From Arcicella aurantiaca (GTDB lineage: Bacteria > Bacteroidota > Bacteroidia > Cytophagales > Spirosomataceae), in assembly GCF_003148625.1 (NCBI RefSeq), contig NZ_QGGO01000024.1, forward strand, positions 24,128-88,127: DNA of 64,000 nucleotides, written 5' to 3'. A model generated the notes under the pieces. It had not been told where the DNA came from. It searched no databases and saw only the letters and a program-made list of their open reading frames with translations. A program made the position numbers and the translations under genes. The number at the start of each line of letters is the position of its first letter. The first letter of the stretch is position 1. This document shows positions 18,239 through 27,254 of this stretch, in pieces.

Positions 18239-18796
18239 ATGAGAACTTATCTAAAAATAGTTGGAATGTTCTTTTGTGTGATGTCGGTGAGAGTTGCTTC
18301 TGCTCAAGATGTAAACTTGAAAATTACTGATAACATCAATAAGACTACCAAACACGAAGTAGCAACTGAACGAATTAGTGCTTCTAACGTGGTAAGTGAA
18401 GAAGCAAAAGTTCATTATGAAGCTGGAAAGTCTGTAACGCTTTTACCTGGATTTTCAGCAAAAAGTGGTTCGACTTTTAGAGCAAATATTGCTAAAATTG
18501 CATCTTCATCAAGAATTGCTGGGGCTGAAACAAGTGATAAAGTAAGTATGTATGCTTATCCAAACCCATTCGAGTCGGCTGTTGAGATTGAATATTACGT
18601 TCCTAAAGCAGGAAAAATTAGCCTATCAATTACAAATATCATGGGCTTAAATATCGCAACTTTAGTGGATAACCAAGAAGTATCAGAAGGTAATCATACC
18701 GTTAAATATTCGGGAGAAGGAATAAATTCTGGAACATACTTATATACATTAAAGACTGAAACTGGTGCTGTTTCTAAGAAATTATCTAAGAAATAG
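18239..18796 (+). CDS. Small secreted 3-coathanger-stack protein with T9SS type A sorting domain
   Basis: A 185-aa protein with a signal peptide ending near VRVASAQD. Residues about 35-80 contain EAGKSVTLLPGFSAKSGSTF, the 3-coathanger-stack motif. Residues about 100-185 are a T9SS sorting domain: AYPNPFES, VEIEYYVPKAGKISLSITN, GTYLYTLKTE, and a basic end VSKKLSKK. It is predicted to cross the outer membrane by type IX secretion and become anchored or released. It follows the repeat protein by 103 bp and is closed by a strong terminator. No enzymatic domain is present. Confidence 0.85.
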   Translation: MRTYLKIVGMFFCVMSVRVASAQDVNLKITDNINKTTKHEVATERISASNVVSEEAKVHYEAGKSVTLLPGFSAKSGSTFRANIAKIASSSRIAGAETSDKVSMYAYPNPFESAVEIEYYVPKAGKISLSITNIMGLNIATLVDNQEVSEGNHTVKYSGEGINSGTYLYTLKTETGAVSKKLSKK

Positions 18797-18814
18797 TAGC
18801 ATATAATATTTGCA

Positions 18815-18848
18815 AAAATGACGGACTCTCAAGGTTCGTCATTTTTTG
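18815..18848 (+). terminator. Rho-independent terminator
   Basis: AATGACG and CGTCATT pair around a 13-nt loop and are followed by TTTTTG. It lies about 20 bp after the stop of the T9SS-sorted protein and ends the polysaccharide/surface-protein transcription unit. Confidence 0.85.
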
Positions 18849-18894
18849 TTTTACACACAAAATAACGTTATTCTATATTTATTTTATTCAAAGA

Positions 18895-19824
18895 ATGTTC
18901 AAAATCCTAATTACTGGCGGAGCTGGCTTTATTGGAAGCCATTTGGCAGAACGACTAATCGTCAATCCCAATTATTTTGTTGTCTCAATTGACAATCTTT
19001 CAACTGGATGCAGAGAAAATATCCCTTCAATTTTCCCTAATAACTACCAATTTATAGAATGTGATGTAAATAATCATGAACATCTCTCAGACATCATGTT
19101 GGCATATAAGTTTGATTATGTCTTTCATTATGCGGCTGTTGTTGGTGTAGCCAGAACATTGGATTATCCTTTATTGGTATTACAAGATATAGAGGGTATC
19201 AAAAATGTATTGAATCTATCCAAAAACACAGGGGTGAAAAGAGTTTTTTTTTCTTCGTCTTCTGAAGTGTATGGAGAACCTGTTGAATTTCCTCAAAATG
19301 AACACACAACGCCTTTAAACTCTAAAATTCCTTATGCTATTGTGAAAAATATAGGAGAGGCTTTTTTGAAGTCATATAAAAAAGAATACAATTTGGACTA
19401 TACAATTTTTAGATTCTTCAATACGTATGGCTCTAAGCAAAGTGCTGATTTTGTAATTTCCAAATTCATTAAATTAGCTTTGTCAAATAAAGATATTACC
19501 ATTTATGGCGATGGACTCCAAACAAGAACCTTTTGCTTTATAGAAGATAATTTAGAAGCTACTATTAGAATTTTGAATGACGATTTGGTAATAAATGATG
19601 TCATCAATTTTGGTTCTGATATTGAAATGACCATTTTAGATTTAGCAAAATTAGTGATTGACAAAACAAATTCTAAATCAAAAATCATTCATTTGCCTGC
19701 TCTTAAGGAAGGAGATATGACTCGTAGAAAACCTGATAATACTAAAATGAAGCAAATTTTACAGGGAGAATTACTCCCTCTTTCTGATGGTATAGATAGG
19801 ATTTTGGAGTTGTTTAATAAATAA
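18895..19824 (+). CDS. NAD-dependent nucleotide-sugar epimerase/dehydratase (SDR)
   Basis: An extended SDR of 309 aa. The NAD-binding motif is ITGGAGFIGSHLAERL. The Ser/Thr and YxxxK catalytic residues are in SSSSEVYGE and PYAIVKNIGE. The substrate-side motif RFFNTYGSKQSADFV and a conserved FCFIEDN follow. It resembles UDP-glucuronate decarboxylases and UDP-glucose/GlcNAc 4-epimerases. Its position after a terminator and before a second lipid-carrier transferase suggests it provides the sugar used there. Substrate not determinable. Confidence 0.83.
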   Translation: MFKILITGGAGFIGSHLAERLIVNPNYFVVSIDNLSTGCRENIPSIFPNNYQFIECDVNNHEHLSDIMLAYKFDYVFHYAAVVGVARTLDYPLLVLQDIEGIKNVLNLSKNTGVKRVFFSSSSEVYGEPVEFPQNEHTTPLNSKIPYAIVKNIGEAFLKSYKKEYNLDYTIFRFFNTYGSKQSADFVISKFIKLALSNKDITIYGDGLQTRTFCFIEDNLEATIRILNDDLVINDVINFGSDIEMTILDLAKLVIDKTNSKSKIIHLPALKEGDMTRRKPDNTKMKQILQGELLPLSDGIDRILELFNK

Positions 19825-19842
19825 TGACATGACTTGTTCTAT

Positions 19843-20045
19843 TATTTTCGGAAGTATATACTTAATGTCGTAAGTTAAATTTGAGTCGAAAAAACCTCAC
19901 CCGTGCGACGGTCGCCCCAACCCCTCTCCGATGGAGAGGGGAGCATTCGACCCCATTTTTCTCCCCTCTCCATCGGAGAGGGGTTGGGGCGACCGTCGCA
20001 CGGGTGAGGTTTTGCGACATGAAGTACATACTTCCGATTATTTTT
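19843..20045. repeat. Large hairpin repeat with perfect 53-bp arms
   Basis: The inner arms at 19891-19943 and 19961-20013 are perfect 53-bp inverted repeats separated by a 17-nt loop. They are GC-rich in an AT-rich genome. Outer imperfect arms continue the symmetry: CGGAAGTATaTACTTaATGTCG near 19851-19870 pairs with its counterpart near 20014-20037. The whole structure is about 200 bp. Inside, the CCCCTCTCC/GGAGAGGGG core resembles palindromic repeats that turn up, sometimes in coding frame, in many bacteria. It occupies the entire leader of the next gene. Confidence 0.92.
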
Positions 20046-20054
20046 AATATAATT

Positions 20055-21200
20055 ATGACCGAATTGTACTCAATTATTATAATTATTTCAGTATTAATCT
20101 TCATTTCCCTATGTACATCTTATGGGGTTAATAACTTTTTCCTTAAAAATGCTTCATCTTTTGGGAAAAATAAAGGAGGTAGTCAAATTAGATGGGCAAG
20201 TGCCTCAAAGCCTCCTTTGGGGGGAATGTCATTTTATGCAGTATTTATTCTATTAATGATTTTGATTAGCTCGTTAGCTTATTTTAATATCCTTAAATGG
20301 GATTCTAATTATCTAATGGTAGGCTTATTATTACCAATGACTATTGGTTTTTTTGTTGGTTTAGCGGATGATAGTTATAATACAAGTCCGCTTGTAAAGT
20401 TTGTAGGGCAATTTGTGTGTGGATTGTTTTTTATGCTTTCTGAAAATCTTATACACATTTGTAATATTGATTGGGTGAATAATTGGTTTACAATAGTCTG
20501 GGTTGTGGGTATGATGAACTCAATCAATATGTTGGATAATATGGATGGTGTTGTAACAGGTGTTTCTCTTACATCATTATTAGTAGCACTTATGATAATG
20601 ATAAAGTTAGAGCGTCTGAACTTGGTAGATGTAATTCTGATTATTGGAACAATTGGAGCTTTGATTGGTTTCTTATTTTTTAATTGGCATCCTGCTAAGA
20701 TTTACATGGGTGATACAGGCAGTCAATTTTTAGGGGCATTTTTGGCTTGGGTAAGTATTCAATATTTTTGGATATTTAGAGATGAAACAACTGGAGGTTT
20801 TCAAGCACATCAATTTTTAGTTCCTGCTTTAGCATTTATCGTTTCATTAATTGATACCACAACGGTAACAATCAGACGGTTGGCTCGTGGTGTTTCGCCA
20901 TTTGTGGGCGGGCGTGACCATACGACACATCATTTTGCTTACTTGGGAATGTCAGATAAGAATGTGGTAAGAATATTGATAGGTGTTTCGTCATTGTCTG
21001 CTTTGGTGATATTTATAATGCTTGATGATTTAATCCTTAATCATTGGAGTTTCTATAAAACATTAGGAGTTATTTTTTTCTACATTTCGATTTTTGCGAT
21101 AATTCAGTATTACTATGAAATGGCTAAACAAAAGATAGGTAAAGGTACTATGAATAAACAAAGTGTTTTGATAGTAGAGAAAATGGATGACTTTGATTGA
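20055..21200 (+). CDS. MraY/WecA-superfamily polyprenyl-phosphate glycosyl-1-phosphate transferase
   Basis: A polytopic membrane enzyme of 381 aa when started at the ATG at 20055 (MTELYSIIIIISVL). The frame is open upstream through the hairpin repeat to 19881. That gives an N-terminal extension rich in Arg and Pro that is encoded only by the repeat and is unlikely to be native. Catalytic signatures are MLDNMDGVVTG, NWHPAKIYMGDTGSQF and GVSPFVGGRDHTTHH, all typical of the family. It loads a sugar phosphate onto undecaprenyl phosphate. It is the second initiating transferase of the window, so the cell may make two lipid-linked glycans. Confidence 0.87.
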   Translation: MTELYSIIIIISVLIFISLCTSYGVNNFFLKNASSFGKNKGGSQIRWASASKPPLGGMSFYAVFILLMILISSLAYFNILKWDSNYLMVGLLLPMTIGFFVGLADDSYNTSPLVKFVGQFVCGLFFMLSENLIHICNIDWVNNWFTIVWVVGMMNSINMLDNMDGVVTGVSLTSLLVALMIMIKLERLNLVDVILIIGTIGALIGFLFFNWHPAKIYMGDTGSQFLGAFLAWVSIQYFWIFRDETTGGFQAHQFLVPALAFIVSLIDTTTVTIRRLARGVSPFVGGRDHTTHHFAYLGMSDKNVVRILIGVSSLSALVIFIMLDDLILNHWSFYKTLGVIFFYISIFAIIQYYYEMAKQKIGKGTMNKQSVLIVEKMDDFD

Positions 21201-21310
21201 TAAACTCTTCTAATGTCATTGATTCAACCTTTAAATGGTTGATAGTTATTGATTAAAATAATTATTTACGTATTTTCGGGATTAAATTCAATTCATCAAT
21301 TCTAAAATCT

Positions 21311-22399
21311 ATGTCAAAAATTACGAAGAATATTCTGACGGTACTTACTATATTTATTATAATAGGTTTGTTTTTTTTCCCAAAGATTAAGCAATTCTTG
21401 AAGCCTAAAGAGGAAAATAACAAGAAAGAAATCTCAGGAGGAGCAAAAGGAGGAGGAAAAACATCTGTAATTGTGACTATTCTTCAACCTACTCGTCTTG
21501 ATGATTTAGTGAATACCAACGGAACGATACTCCCAAATGAGGAGGTCGAAATCCGTAGTGAAATCTCAGGTAGAATTGTAACACTTAATATCAAGGAAGG
21601 CGATTTTGTGCGTAAAGGCACAACTTTATTACATATCAATGATGAAGATTTACAGGCTCGTTTGAAAAAATTGGGCTTTAATAAAAAATTAGCTGAAGAT
21701 AATGAAGCTCGCCAAAAAAAGCTTCTTGATAAGGAAGCGATTTCTCAACGAGAATACGATATTGCTGTCAATTCTGTGAATACTATTTCGGCTGATATTG
21801 AAGACCTTTCTGCCCAAATCCAAAAAATGACTTTGAAAGCTCCATTTGATGGAACAATAGGTTTTAGATTTGTAAGTTTGGGAAGCTATATTTCACCAAC
21901 CACAAAAATTGCTACACTTACCAATACAAATCCCGCTAAAATTGAGTTCGCAATCCCTGCTAAATACTCCTCGATTGTAAAATCAGGAAGTAAAATCGAC
22001 TTTACCGTTGAAAACTCTGAACAGAAATTTATAGGAACAGTTTATGCCATTGACCCTAAAATTGACCCGAATACTCGAACATTACAGATTCGAGCTATTG
22101 CACCTAACCCAAGTCGGAAATTAATTCCGGGGTCTTTTGCAAGAGTAGAATTGGTACTAAAAAGCAAAGGTTCTGCTTTGATGATTCCGACTGAATCGGT
22201 GATTCCAGAATTGAAAGGAAGTAAAGTTTTTGTTGTTAAAAATGGCAAAGCAACACCTATGAAAGTGCAGTTAGGCGTTAGAGGTGAAAAAACGGTTGAA
22301 GTAATTTCTGGTTTGACTATGGGCGATACGCTCATTACAACGGGTATTCTACAAGTTAAACCCGACGGGGACGTTGATATAAGGGAAGTCATTAAATAG
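21311..22399 (+). CDS. RND efflux periplasmic adaptor (membrane fusion protein)
   Basis: A 362-aa HlyD/AcrA-like adaptor. One N-terminal transmembrane anchor (ILTVLTIFIIIGLFFF) is followed by a linker, a lipoyl half-motif (EVEIRSEISGRIVTLNIKEG), a short alpha-helical hairpin (NKKLAEDNEARQKKLLDKEA), the second lipoyl half (LKAPFDGTIGF), a beta-barrel and a membrane-proximal domain. It should link an inner-membrane RND pump to a TolC-like channel. The pump gene lies 1.5 kb downstream with a glycosyltransferase gene between. No outer-membrane factor gene is in the window. Confidence 0.9.
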   Translation: MSKITKNILTVLTIFIIIGLFFFPKIKQFLKPKEENNKKEISGGAKGGGKTSVIVTILQPTRLDDLVNTNGTILPNEEVEIRSEISGRIVTLNIKEGDFVRKGTTLLHINDEDLQARLKKLGFNKKLAEDNEARQKKLLDKEAISQREYDIAVNSVNTISADIEDLSAQIQKMTLKAPFDGTIGFRFVSLGSYISPTTKIATLTNTNPAKIEFAIPAKYSSIVKSGSKIDFTVENSEQKFIGTVYAIDPKIDPNTRTLQIRAIAPNPSRKLIPGSFARVELVLKSKGSALMIPTESVIPELKGSKVFVVKNGKATPMKVQLGVRGEKTVEVISGLTMGDTLITTGILQVKPDGDVDIREVIK

Positions 22400-22612
22400 A
22401 TAATAATGATTCTGAAATCTTAAAATTAAGACTTTCATTTTTACAAACCCTAATCAATTTCTAAGAAAAATACACCCTAATTGAGCCAATTGGCATTTGA
22501 TAAATTTATAATTAACGATTAATAGTTTACAGTACATTAAGAATTTTAAACACCATTGTGAAAAAATCCGCTACGTGTAAAATATTTTATCAGTTAATTT
22601 AAAAACAATCAA

Positions 22613-23836
22613 ATGAAAATAGCCATCTGGCACAATTTGCATAGTGGCGGAGCAAGTCGAGCTTTGCAATATCATATTCAGGGATTAGTAGAAAATGGAC
22701 ATGAAGTAGAAGTTTGGGCAAATTCCCCAGATGCTGAGGGATTTATGAAACTTCCAACCAATGTAAAACTTCATAAAGTAGCATTGAATCTTAGTAACGA
22801 ACAACCTACTTTTAGCGAAAGAATGGACTCTTTGTTTTTTAATAAAGATGCTAATATGCGAGCAATGATTGAACATTGTCAGGAGTGTGTCTCTGAAATA
22901 AAGGAAGGTAATTTTGAGGTATTATTTGCTCATAGTTGTTACTTATATGCAGCTCCATTTATTGCAAGATATTTGGATATTCCAAGTGTTTTGTATTTGC
23001 ATGAACCCAATCGGTATTTATATGAAGCAATGCCAAGACAAGTTTGGTCGGCTCCAGAAAGGATTTTAAATAAACTTAGTCCTAAGTTTTGGATTTACTT
23101 TTTTAGTGACCTATGGCGTACACATAAGTTAAGGGTGTATGTTCGAGAGGAACAAATAAATTTTCAAGCATTTGATAAAGTATTGGTCAATTCATACTTT
23201 TCAATGGAAAGCTGTAAAAGAGCTTATGGATTAAATTCTGAAGTGTGTTATTTAGGAATAGATAATTCATTATTTAAACCTGCTGAAAGTAAAAAACAAG
23301 AATCTTACGTAATTGGTCTTGGTGGATTTATGAAACATAAAAACCAAGAGTTAGCCATAAGAGCCATCGCTGAGATTAAAGAAAAACGTCCAAAACTTAT
23401 TTGGGTAGGCAATTTGGTTGATGAAGATTATTATCAAGCAATGCAAGATTTAGCTCAATCATTAAAGGTTGAATTGGAACTGAAAAAAATGGTTGCAGAC
23501 GATTATTTGGTAACATTGCTAAGTGGAGCAACTTGCATGATTTATTCATCAAATCTTGAACCTTTTGGTTTTGCTCCTTTAGAAGCTAATGCCTGCGGAA
23601 CGCCCGTTGTTGCGATTGCTGAAGGTGGTTTGAGAGAAACAATTATTCATGGTAAAAATGGATTTTTAACGAATCCGAATCCTGTTGAAATGGCTAATTG
23701 TATTCAGCAATTGGTTGAAAATCAAGAATTAAGAAATGAAATGGCAAAATTTTCCATTCAAAATGTTCAGCAAAAATGGACACTAAAACAGTGTTCGGAA
23801 AGAATAAACAATGCTATTCAGTCAGTAATTTTATAA
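22613..23836 (+). CDS. GT4 family glycosyltransferase
   Basis: A 407-aa GT-B enzyme: MKIAIWHNLHSGGASRAL at the N-terminus, then IGLGGFMKHKNQELAIRA and the donor-site motif SNLEPFGFAPLEANACGTPV with the E-x7-E pair. It resembles ALG11/PimB-like glycosyltransferases. It has a 213-bp gap on its 5' side and only 38 bp to the RND pump. It thus splits the adaptor/pump pair, which is unusual. It may have inserted there, or may be co-transcribed with the pump. Target glycan unknown. Confidence 0.87.
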   Translation: MKIAIWHNLHSGGASRALQYHIQGLVENGHEVEVWANSPDAEGFMKLPTNVKLHKVALNLSNEQPTFSERMDSLFFNKDANMRAMIEHCQECVSEIKEGNFEVLFAHSCYLYAAPFIARYLDIPSVLYLHEPNRYLYEAMPRQVWSAPERILNKLSPKFWIYFFSDLWRTHKLRVYVREEQINFQAFDKVLVNSYFSMESCKRAYGLNSEVCYLGIDNSLFKPAESKKQESYVIGLGGFMKHKNQELAIRAIAEIKEKRPKLIWVGNLVDEDYYQAMQDLAQSLKVELELKKMVADDYLVTLLSGATCMIYSSNLEPFGFAPLEANACGTPVVAIAEGGLRETIIHGKNGFLTNPNPVEMANCIQQLVENQELRNEMAKFSIQNVQQKWTLKQCSERINNAIQSVIL

Positions 23837-23874
23837 TTTACTGAAAATTAACTTCATCAAACACATCCAAAATT

Positions 23875-26800
23875 ATGGCTTCTATCTCTGAAACCAGTAT
23901 TAAACGACCCGTTTTAGCGGTTGTAATGTCTATCTTAATTATTCTATTTGGTGTAATTGGATATACTTATTTGGGTATTCGAGAGTTTCCAAGCGTTGAC
24001 CCGCCCGTAGTAACTGTTCTGACCAATTATACAGGGGCGAACGCAGATATTGTTGAGTCGCAGATTACTGAGCCTTTAGAAGAATCTATTAACGGTATTG
24101 CGGGTATTCGTACACTTACGTCTTCGAGTAGAGATGGACGTTCAACCATTTCCGTTGAGTTTGATTTAACTGTCGATATTGAAGATGCTGCTAACGATGT
24201 CCGAGACCGTGTGGCTCGTTCATTGGCAAATCTTCCGAAAGATGTTGACCCTCCAGTGGTTGCCAAAGCCGATGCCGATTCAAATCCTATCTATTTTATT
24301 AATGTTAAATCTGAAAAAAGAGATTTATTAGAGTTGAACGAATTGGTTACTCGAAATATCAAAGAGAAATTTCAGACCGTAGCAGGCGTGAGTTCAGTAC
24401 AAATTTGGGGGGAGAAAAAATATGCCATGCGTTTGAGAATTGACCCTGTAAAATTGTCTTCCTATCGCTTAACTGCTCCAGATATTGTGAGTGCCTTAAC
24501 TAAGCAAAATATTGAATTACCTTCTGGAAGTATTGAGGGAGCAATGACTGAGTTAACGGTTCGTACACAAGGACGCTTGACTACTCCCGAGGATTTTAAT
24601 AATTTAATTCTCCGTGAAGAAGCTGATAAAGTTGTAAAATTTAGCGATGTTGGTTTTGCGGAACTCGCTCCTGAAAATGAAAAAACTTTCTTCAAAAGAG
24701 ATATGACTCCGATGATTGCGGTAGCAGTAATTCCGCAACCAGGGGCAAATCAGATTCAAATTGTTGATGATGTAAAGAAAAAATTAGTCCAAATAGAAAG
24801 CTCGTTACCCGACGACGTTGAAATTACTTTGGGTTTTGACTATACGCAATTTGTTAGACGCTCAATTACTGAAGTTGAAGAAACCATTTTCATCGCTATT
24901 GGTCTTGTTGCTTTAATTATCTTCATTTTCTTGCGTGATTGGCGTTCAACACTCATTCCATTAACGGCTATTCCTGTTTCATTGATTGGCGTATTTTTCA
25001 TTATGTACGTGATGGGTTTTTCTATCAACGTATTGACTTTGTTAGGAATCGTTCTTTCAATTGGTTTGGTGGTAGATGATGCCATTGTGGTTTTGGAAAA
25101 TATTTATGCCAAAATCGAGGAAGGAATGTCGCCTTGGGAAGCATCTTTGGCAGGTTCAAAAGAGATTTATTTCGCCGTAATTTCTACGACTGTTACTTTA
25201 GCTGCGGTGTTTTTACCTGTAATTTTCTTACAAGGAATTACAGGAAGACTTTTCCGTGAATTTGGGATTGTCGTAGCGGGTTCGGTAATTATTTCAGCCT
25301 TTGTTTCGCTGACATTAACGCCAATGTTAAGTTCTAAAATTCTGAAAGGAGGGCATCATCATCCTTGGTTTTACAGAGTTACAGAACCATTTTTTCAAGG
25401 ATTTACCAATGCTTACGAAAATTCATTGGCTGGTTTTCTTCGCATTAGAGGTACGGCTTGGGTTTTAATGATTTTGTTTATTGGCATCATTTATTCGTTA
25501 TTCAAATTTGATGCAATTCCTTCAGAACTTGCTCCAATGGAAGATAGAGGCGGTTTTAGAATTTCGGCAACTGCCCCAGAAGGAGCTACTTTTGAGTATA
25601 TGTTGGGAATTACCGACGAAATGGGAAATTTCTTGATGAAGGAATTATCACCAACCGAACGAGTGGGCGTTGTAACGGTAACTTCGCCACCTTTTGGAAA
25701 TGGTGGAGCAAATACAGGAACGATGCGTGTGGTTTTGCGTGATACCATTGCCAGAAGACCACAACAGAAAATTGTAGAGGAAATTCAACCTAAATTGAAA
25801 AAATATACGGGGGCAAAAATGTTTGTTATCCAAGAGCCAACCATACAAACAGGGCAACGTGGCGGAGGTTTGCCAGTTCAATTTGTAATTCAAGCGGCAA
25901 ATTTTGACAAACTGAAAAAAGCAATTCCAGAGTTTATGGCTAAAGTTCGGGAGTCGTCAAAATTTGAAGTTGCCGATGTAAATTTGAAATTTACTAAACC
26001 AGAATTACGCTTAGAAATTGACCGTGAAAAGGCACAAAATTTAGGAGTTTCAATCCAAGATGTGGCTCAAACGCTTCAATTGGGGCTTTCTGGACGTAGA
26101 TTTGGTTATTTTTTGATGAATGGAAAGCAATACCAAATTATTGGACAAATTGACCGTCCTGAGCGTAATGACGTGTCCGATTTACGTTCATTGTACGTAA
26201 AAAGTAATCGTGATGAATTGATACAATTAGACAATTTGGTGAAAATTACGGAACAAAGTACACCACCTCAATTATTCCGATACAATCGTTATGTGGCTGC
26301 AACGGTACAAGCACAAGCGGCTAAAGGAGTGACATTAGGCGAAGCTTTGGACGAAATGGATAAAATTGCCAAAGAGGTTTTAGACCCTTCTTTCTCAACG
26401 GCTTATGATGGTCAGTCGAAGGAGTTTAAGGAATCGTCTTCTTCGTTAGTTTTTGCCTTTGCTTTGGCTTTGATTCTGATTTATTTAATTCTTTCGGCTC
26501 AATTTGAGAGTTTTGTTGACCCATTAATTATCCTTTTGACTGTTCCTTTGGCGGTTGCAGGGGCATTATTATCACTTTGGGATTTCTCACAAACCTTAAA
26601 TATTTTCTCACAAATCGGAATTATTGTATTGATTGGTTTAGTTACCAAAAATGGTATTTTGATTGTAGAATTTGCCAATCAACGGAAAGAACAAGGAAGT
26701 TCAAAACTACAAGCTGCTAAAGAAGCCGCAGTGGCTCGTTTTCGCCCAATTTTGATGACTTCGCTTTGTACCATTTTAGGTATTTTACCAATCGCATTGG

Positions 26801-26976
26801 CTTTGGGTGCGGGTTCACAAAGTAGAGTTTCGATGGGAATTGCCGTAGTAGGAGGAATGTTATTTGCCACAACCTTAACGCTTTACATTATTCCTGCGGT
26901 GTATAGTTATATGTCGAGAGATTTGAAACCACAAGGCGGACAAATTAAAAGTGAAGCATTAATTGAAGCGGTTTAG
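23875..26976 (+). CDS. RND-family efflux pump, inner-membrane permease
   Basis: A 1033-aa HAE1-type RND transporter, full length. TM1 (VLAVVMSILIILFGVIGYTYLG) is followed by a porter domain, TM2-6, a second porter domain and TM7-12. Proton-relay aspartates are visible in TM4 (GLVVDDAIVVLEN). It should export small amphipathic compounds with the adaptor at 21311. The IRRPQQKIVEE region and TGQRGGGLPVQFVI are typical of this subfamily in Bacteroidota. Drug specificity cannot be read from sequence. Confidence 0.94.
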   Translation: MASISETSIKRPVLAVVMSILIILFGVIGYTYLGIREFPSVDPPVVTVLTNYTGANADIVESQITEPLEESINGIAGIRTLTSSSRDGRSTISVEFDLTVDIEDAANDVRDRVARSLANLPKDVDPPVVAKADADSNPIYFINVKSEKRDLLELNELVTRNIKEKFQTVAGVSSVQIWGEKKYAMRLRIDPVKLSSYRLTAPDIVSALTKQNIELPSGSIEGAMTELTVRTQGRLTTPEDFNNLILREEADKVVKFSDVGFAELAPENEKTFFKRDMTPMIAVAVIPQPGANQIQIVDDVKKKLVQIESSLPDDVEITLGFDYTQFVRRSITEVEETIFIAIGLVALIIFIFLRDWRSTLIPLTAIPVSLIGVFFIMYVMGFSINVLTLLGIVLSIGLVVDDAIVVLENIYAKIEEGMSPWEASLAGSKEIYFAVISTTVTLAAVFLPVIFLQGITGRLFREFGIVVAGSVIISAFVSLTLTPMLSSKILKGGHHHPWFYRVTEPFFQGFTNAYENSLAGFLRIRGTAWVLMILFIGIIYSLFKFDAIPSELAPMEDRGGFRISATAPEGATFEYMLGITDEMGNFLMKELSPTERVGVVTVTSPPFGNGGANTGTMRVVLRDTIARRPQQKIVEEIQPKLKKYTGAKMFVIQEPTIQTGQRGGGLPVQFVIQAANFDKLKKAIPEFMAKVRESSKFEVADVNLKFTKPELRLEIDREKAQNLGVSIQDVAQTLQLGLSGRRFGYFLMNGKQYQIIGQIDRPERNDVSDLRSLYVKSNRDELIQLDNLVKITEQSTPPQLFRYNRYVAATVQAQAAKGVTLGEALDEMDKIAKEVLDPSFSTAYDGQSKEFKESSSSLVFAFALALILIYLILSAQFESFVDPLIILLTVPLAVAGALLSLWDFSQTLNIFSQIGIIVLIGLVTKNGILIVEFANQRKEQGSSKLQAAKEAAVARFRPILMTSLCTILGILPIALALGAGSQSRVSMGIAVVGGMLFATTLTLYIIPAVYSYMSRDLKPQGGQIKSEALIEAV

Positions 26977-27037
26977 TGAGTTAGTGAATGGTGAATTGTG
27001 AGTTAGTAGGTTATAAATTAGTGAATTTTGTAATCCT

Positions 27038-27160
27038 AAAATCATTCAATCCCATAAATCATAGTTCAGACCAAAATTTAAAATCATTCAATACCATAAA
27101 TCATAGTTCATACCAATATTTTTAATTTCAGTAAACCCATAAATCATAGTTCAGAACAAT
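27038..27160 (+). repeat. Three direct repeats upstream of the PfkB-family kinase
   Basis: The unit CATAAATCATAGTTCA occurs three times, starting near 27053, 27095 and 27138, with a spacing of about 42-43 bp. The first two copies also share the preceding AAAATCATTCAAT. The third copy runs directly into the promoter of the next gene. They may be operator-like sites or simple tandem duplications. Confidence 0.7.
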
Positions 27161-27164
27161 ATTG

Positions 27165-27172
27165 TACCTTTG
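27165..27172 (+). promoter_or_regulatory. Bacteroidota -7 box for the PfkB-family kinase
   Basis: TACCTTTG is a perfect TAnnTTTG match, 82 bp before the start codon. It is immediately downstream of the third direct repeat. Confidence 0.65.
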
Positions 27173-27254
27173 TGAATTCATAAAAACCTAAGCAATAGTG
27201 CTTTGGCTTACATTTACAAGGTTTATCCTCAACTTTAATTCTTAAAATCAACGA

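Noticed and set aside
19881..20054. Long N-terminal extension of the second lipid-carrier transferase
   Set aside because: It is encoded wholly by the inverted repeat and its outer arm, and is Arg/Pro-rich where the family starts with a membrane helix.
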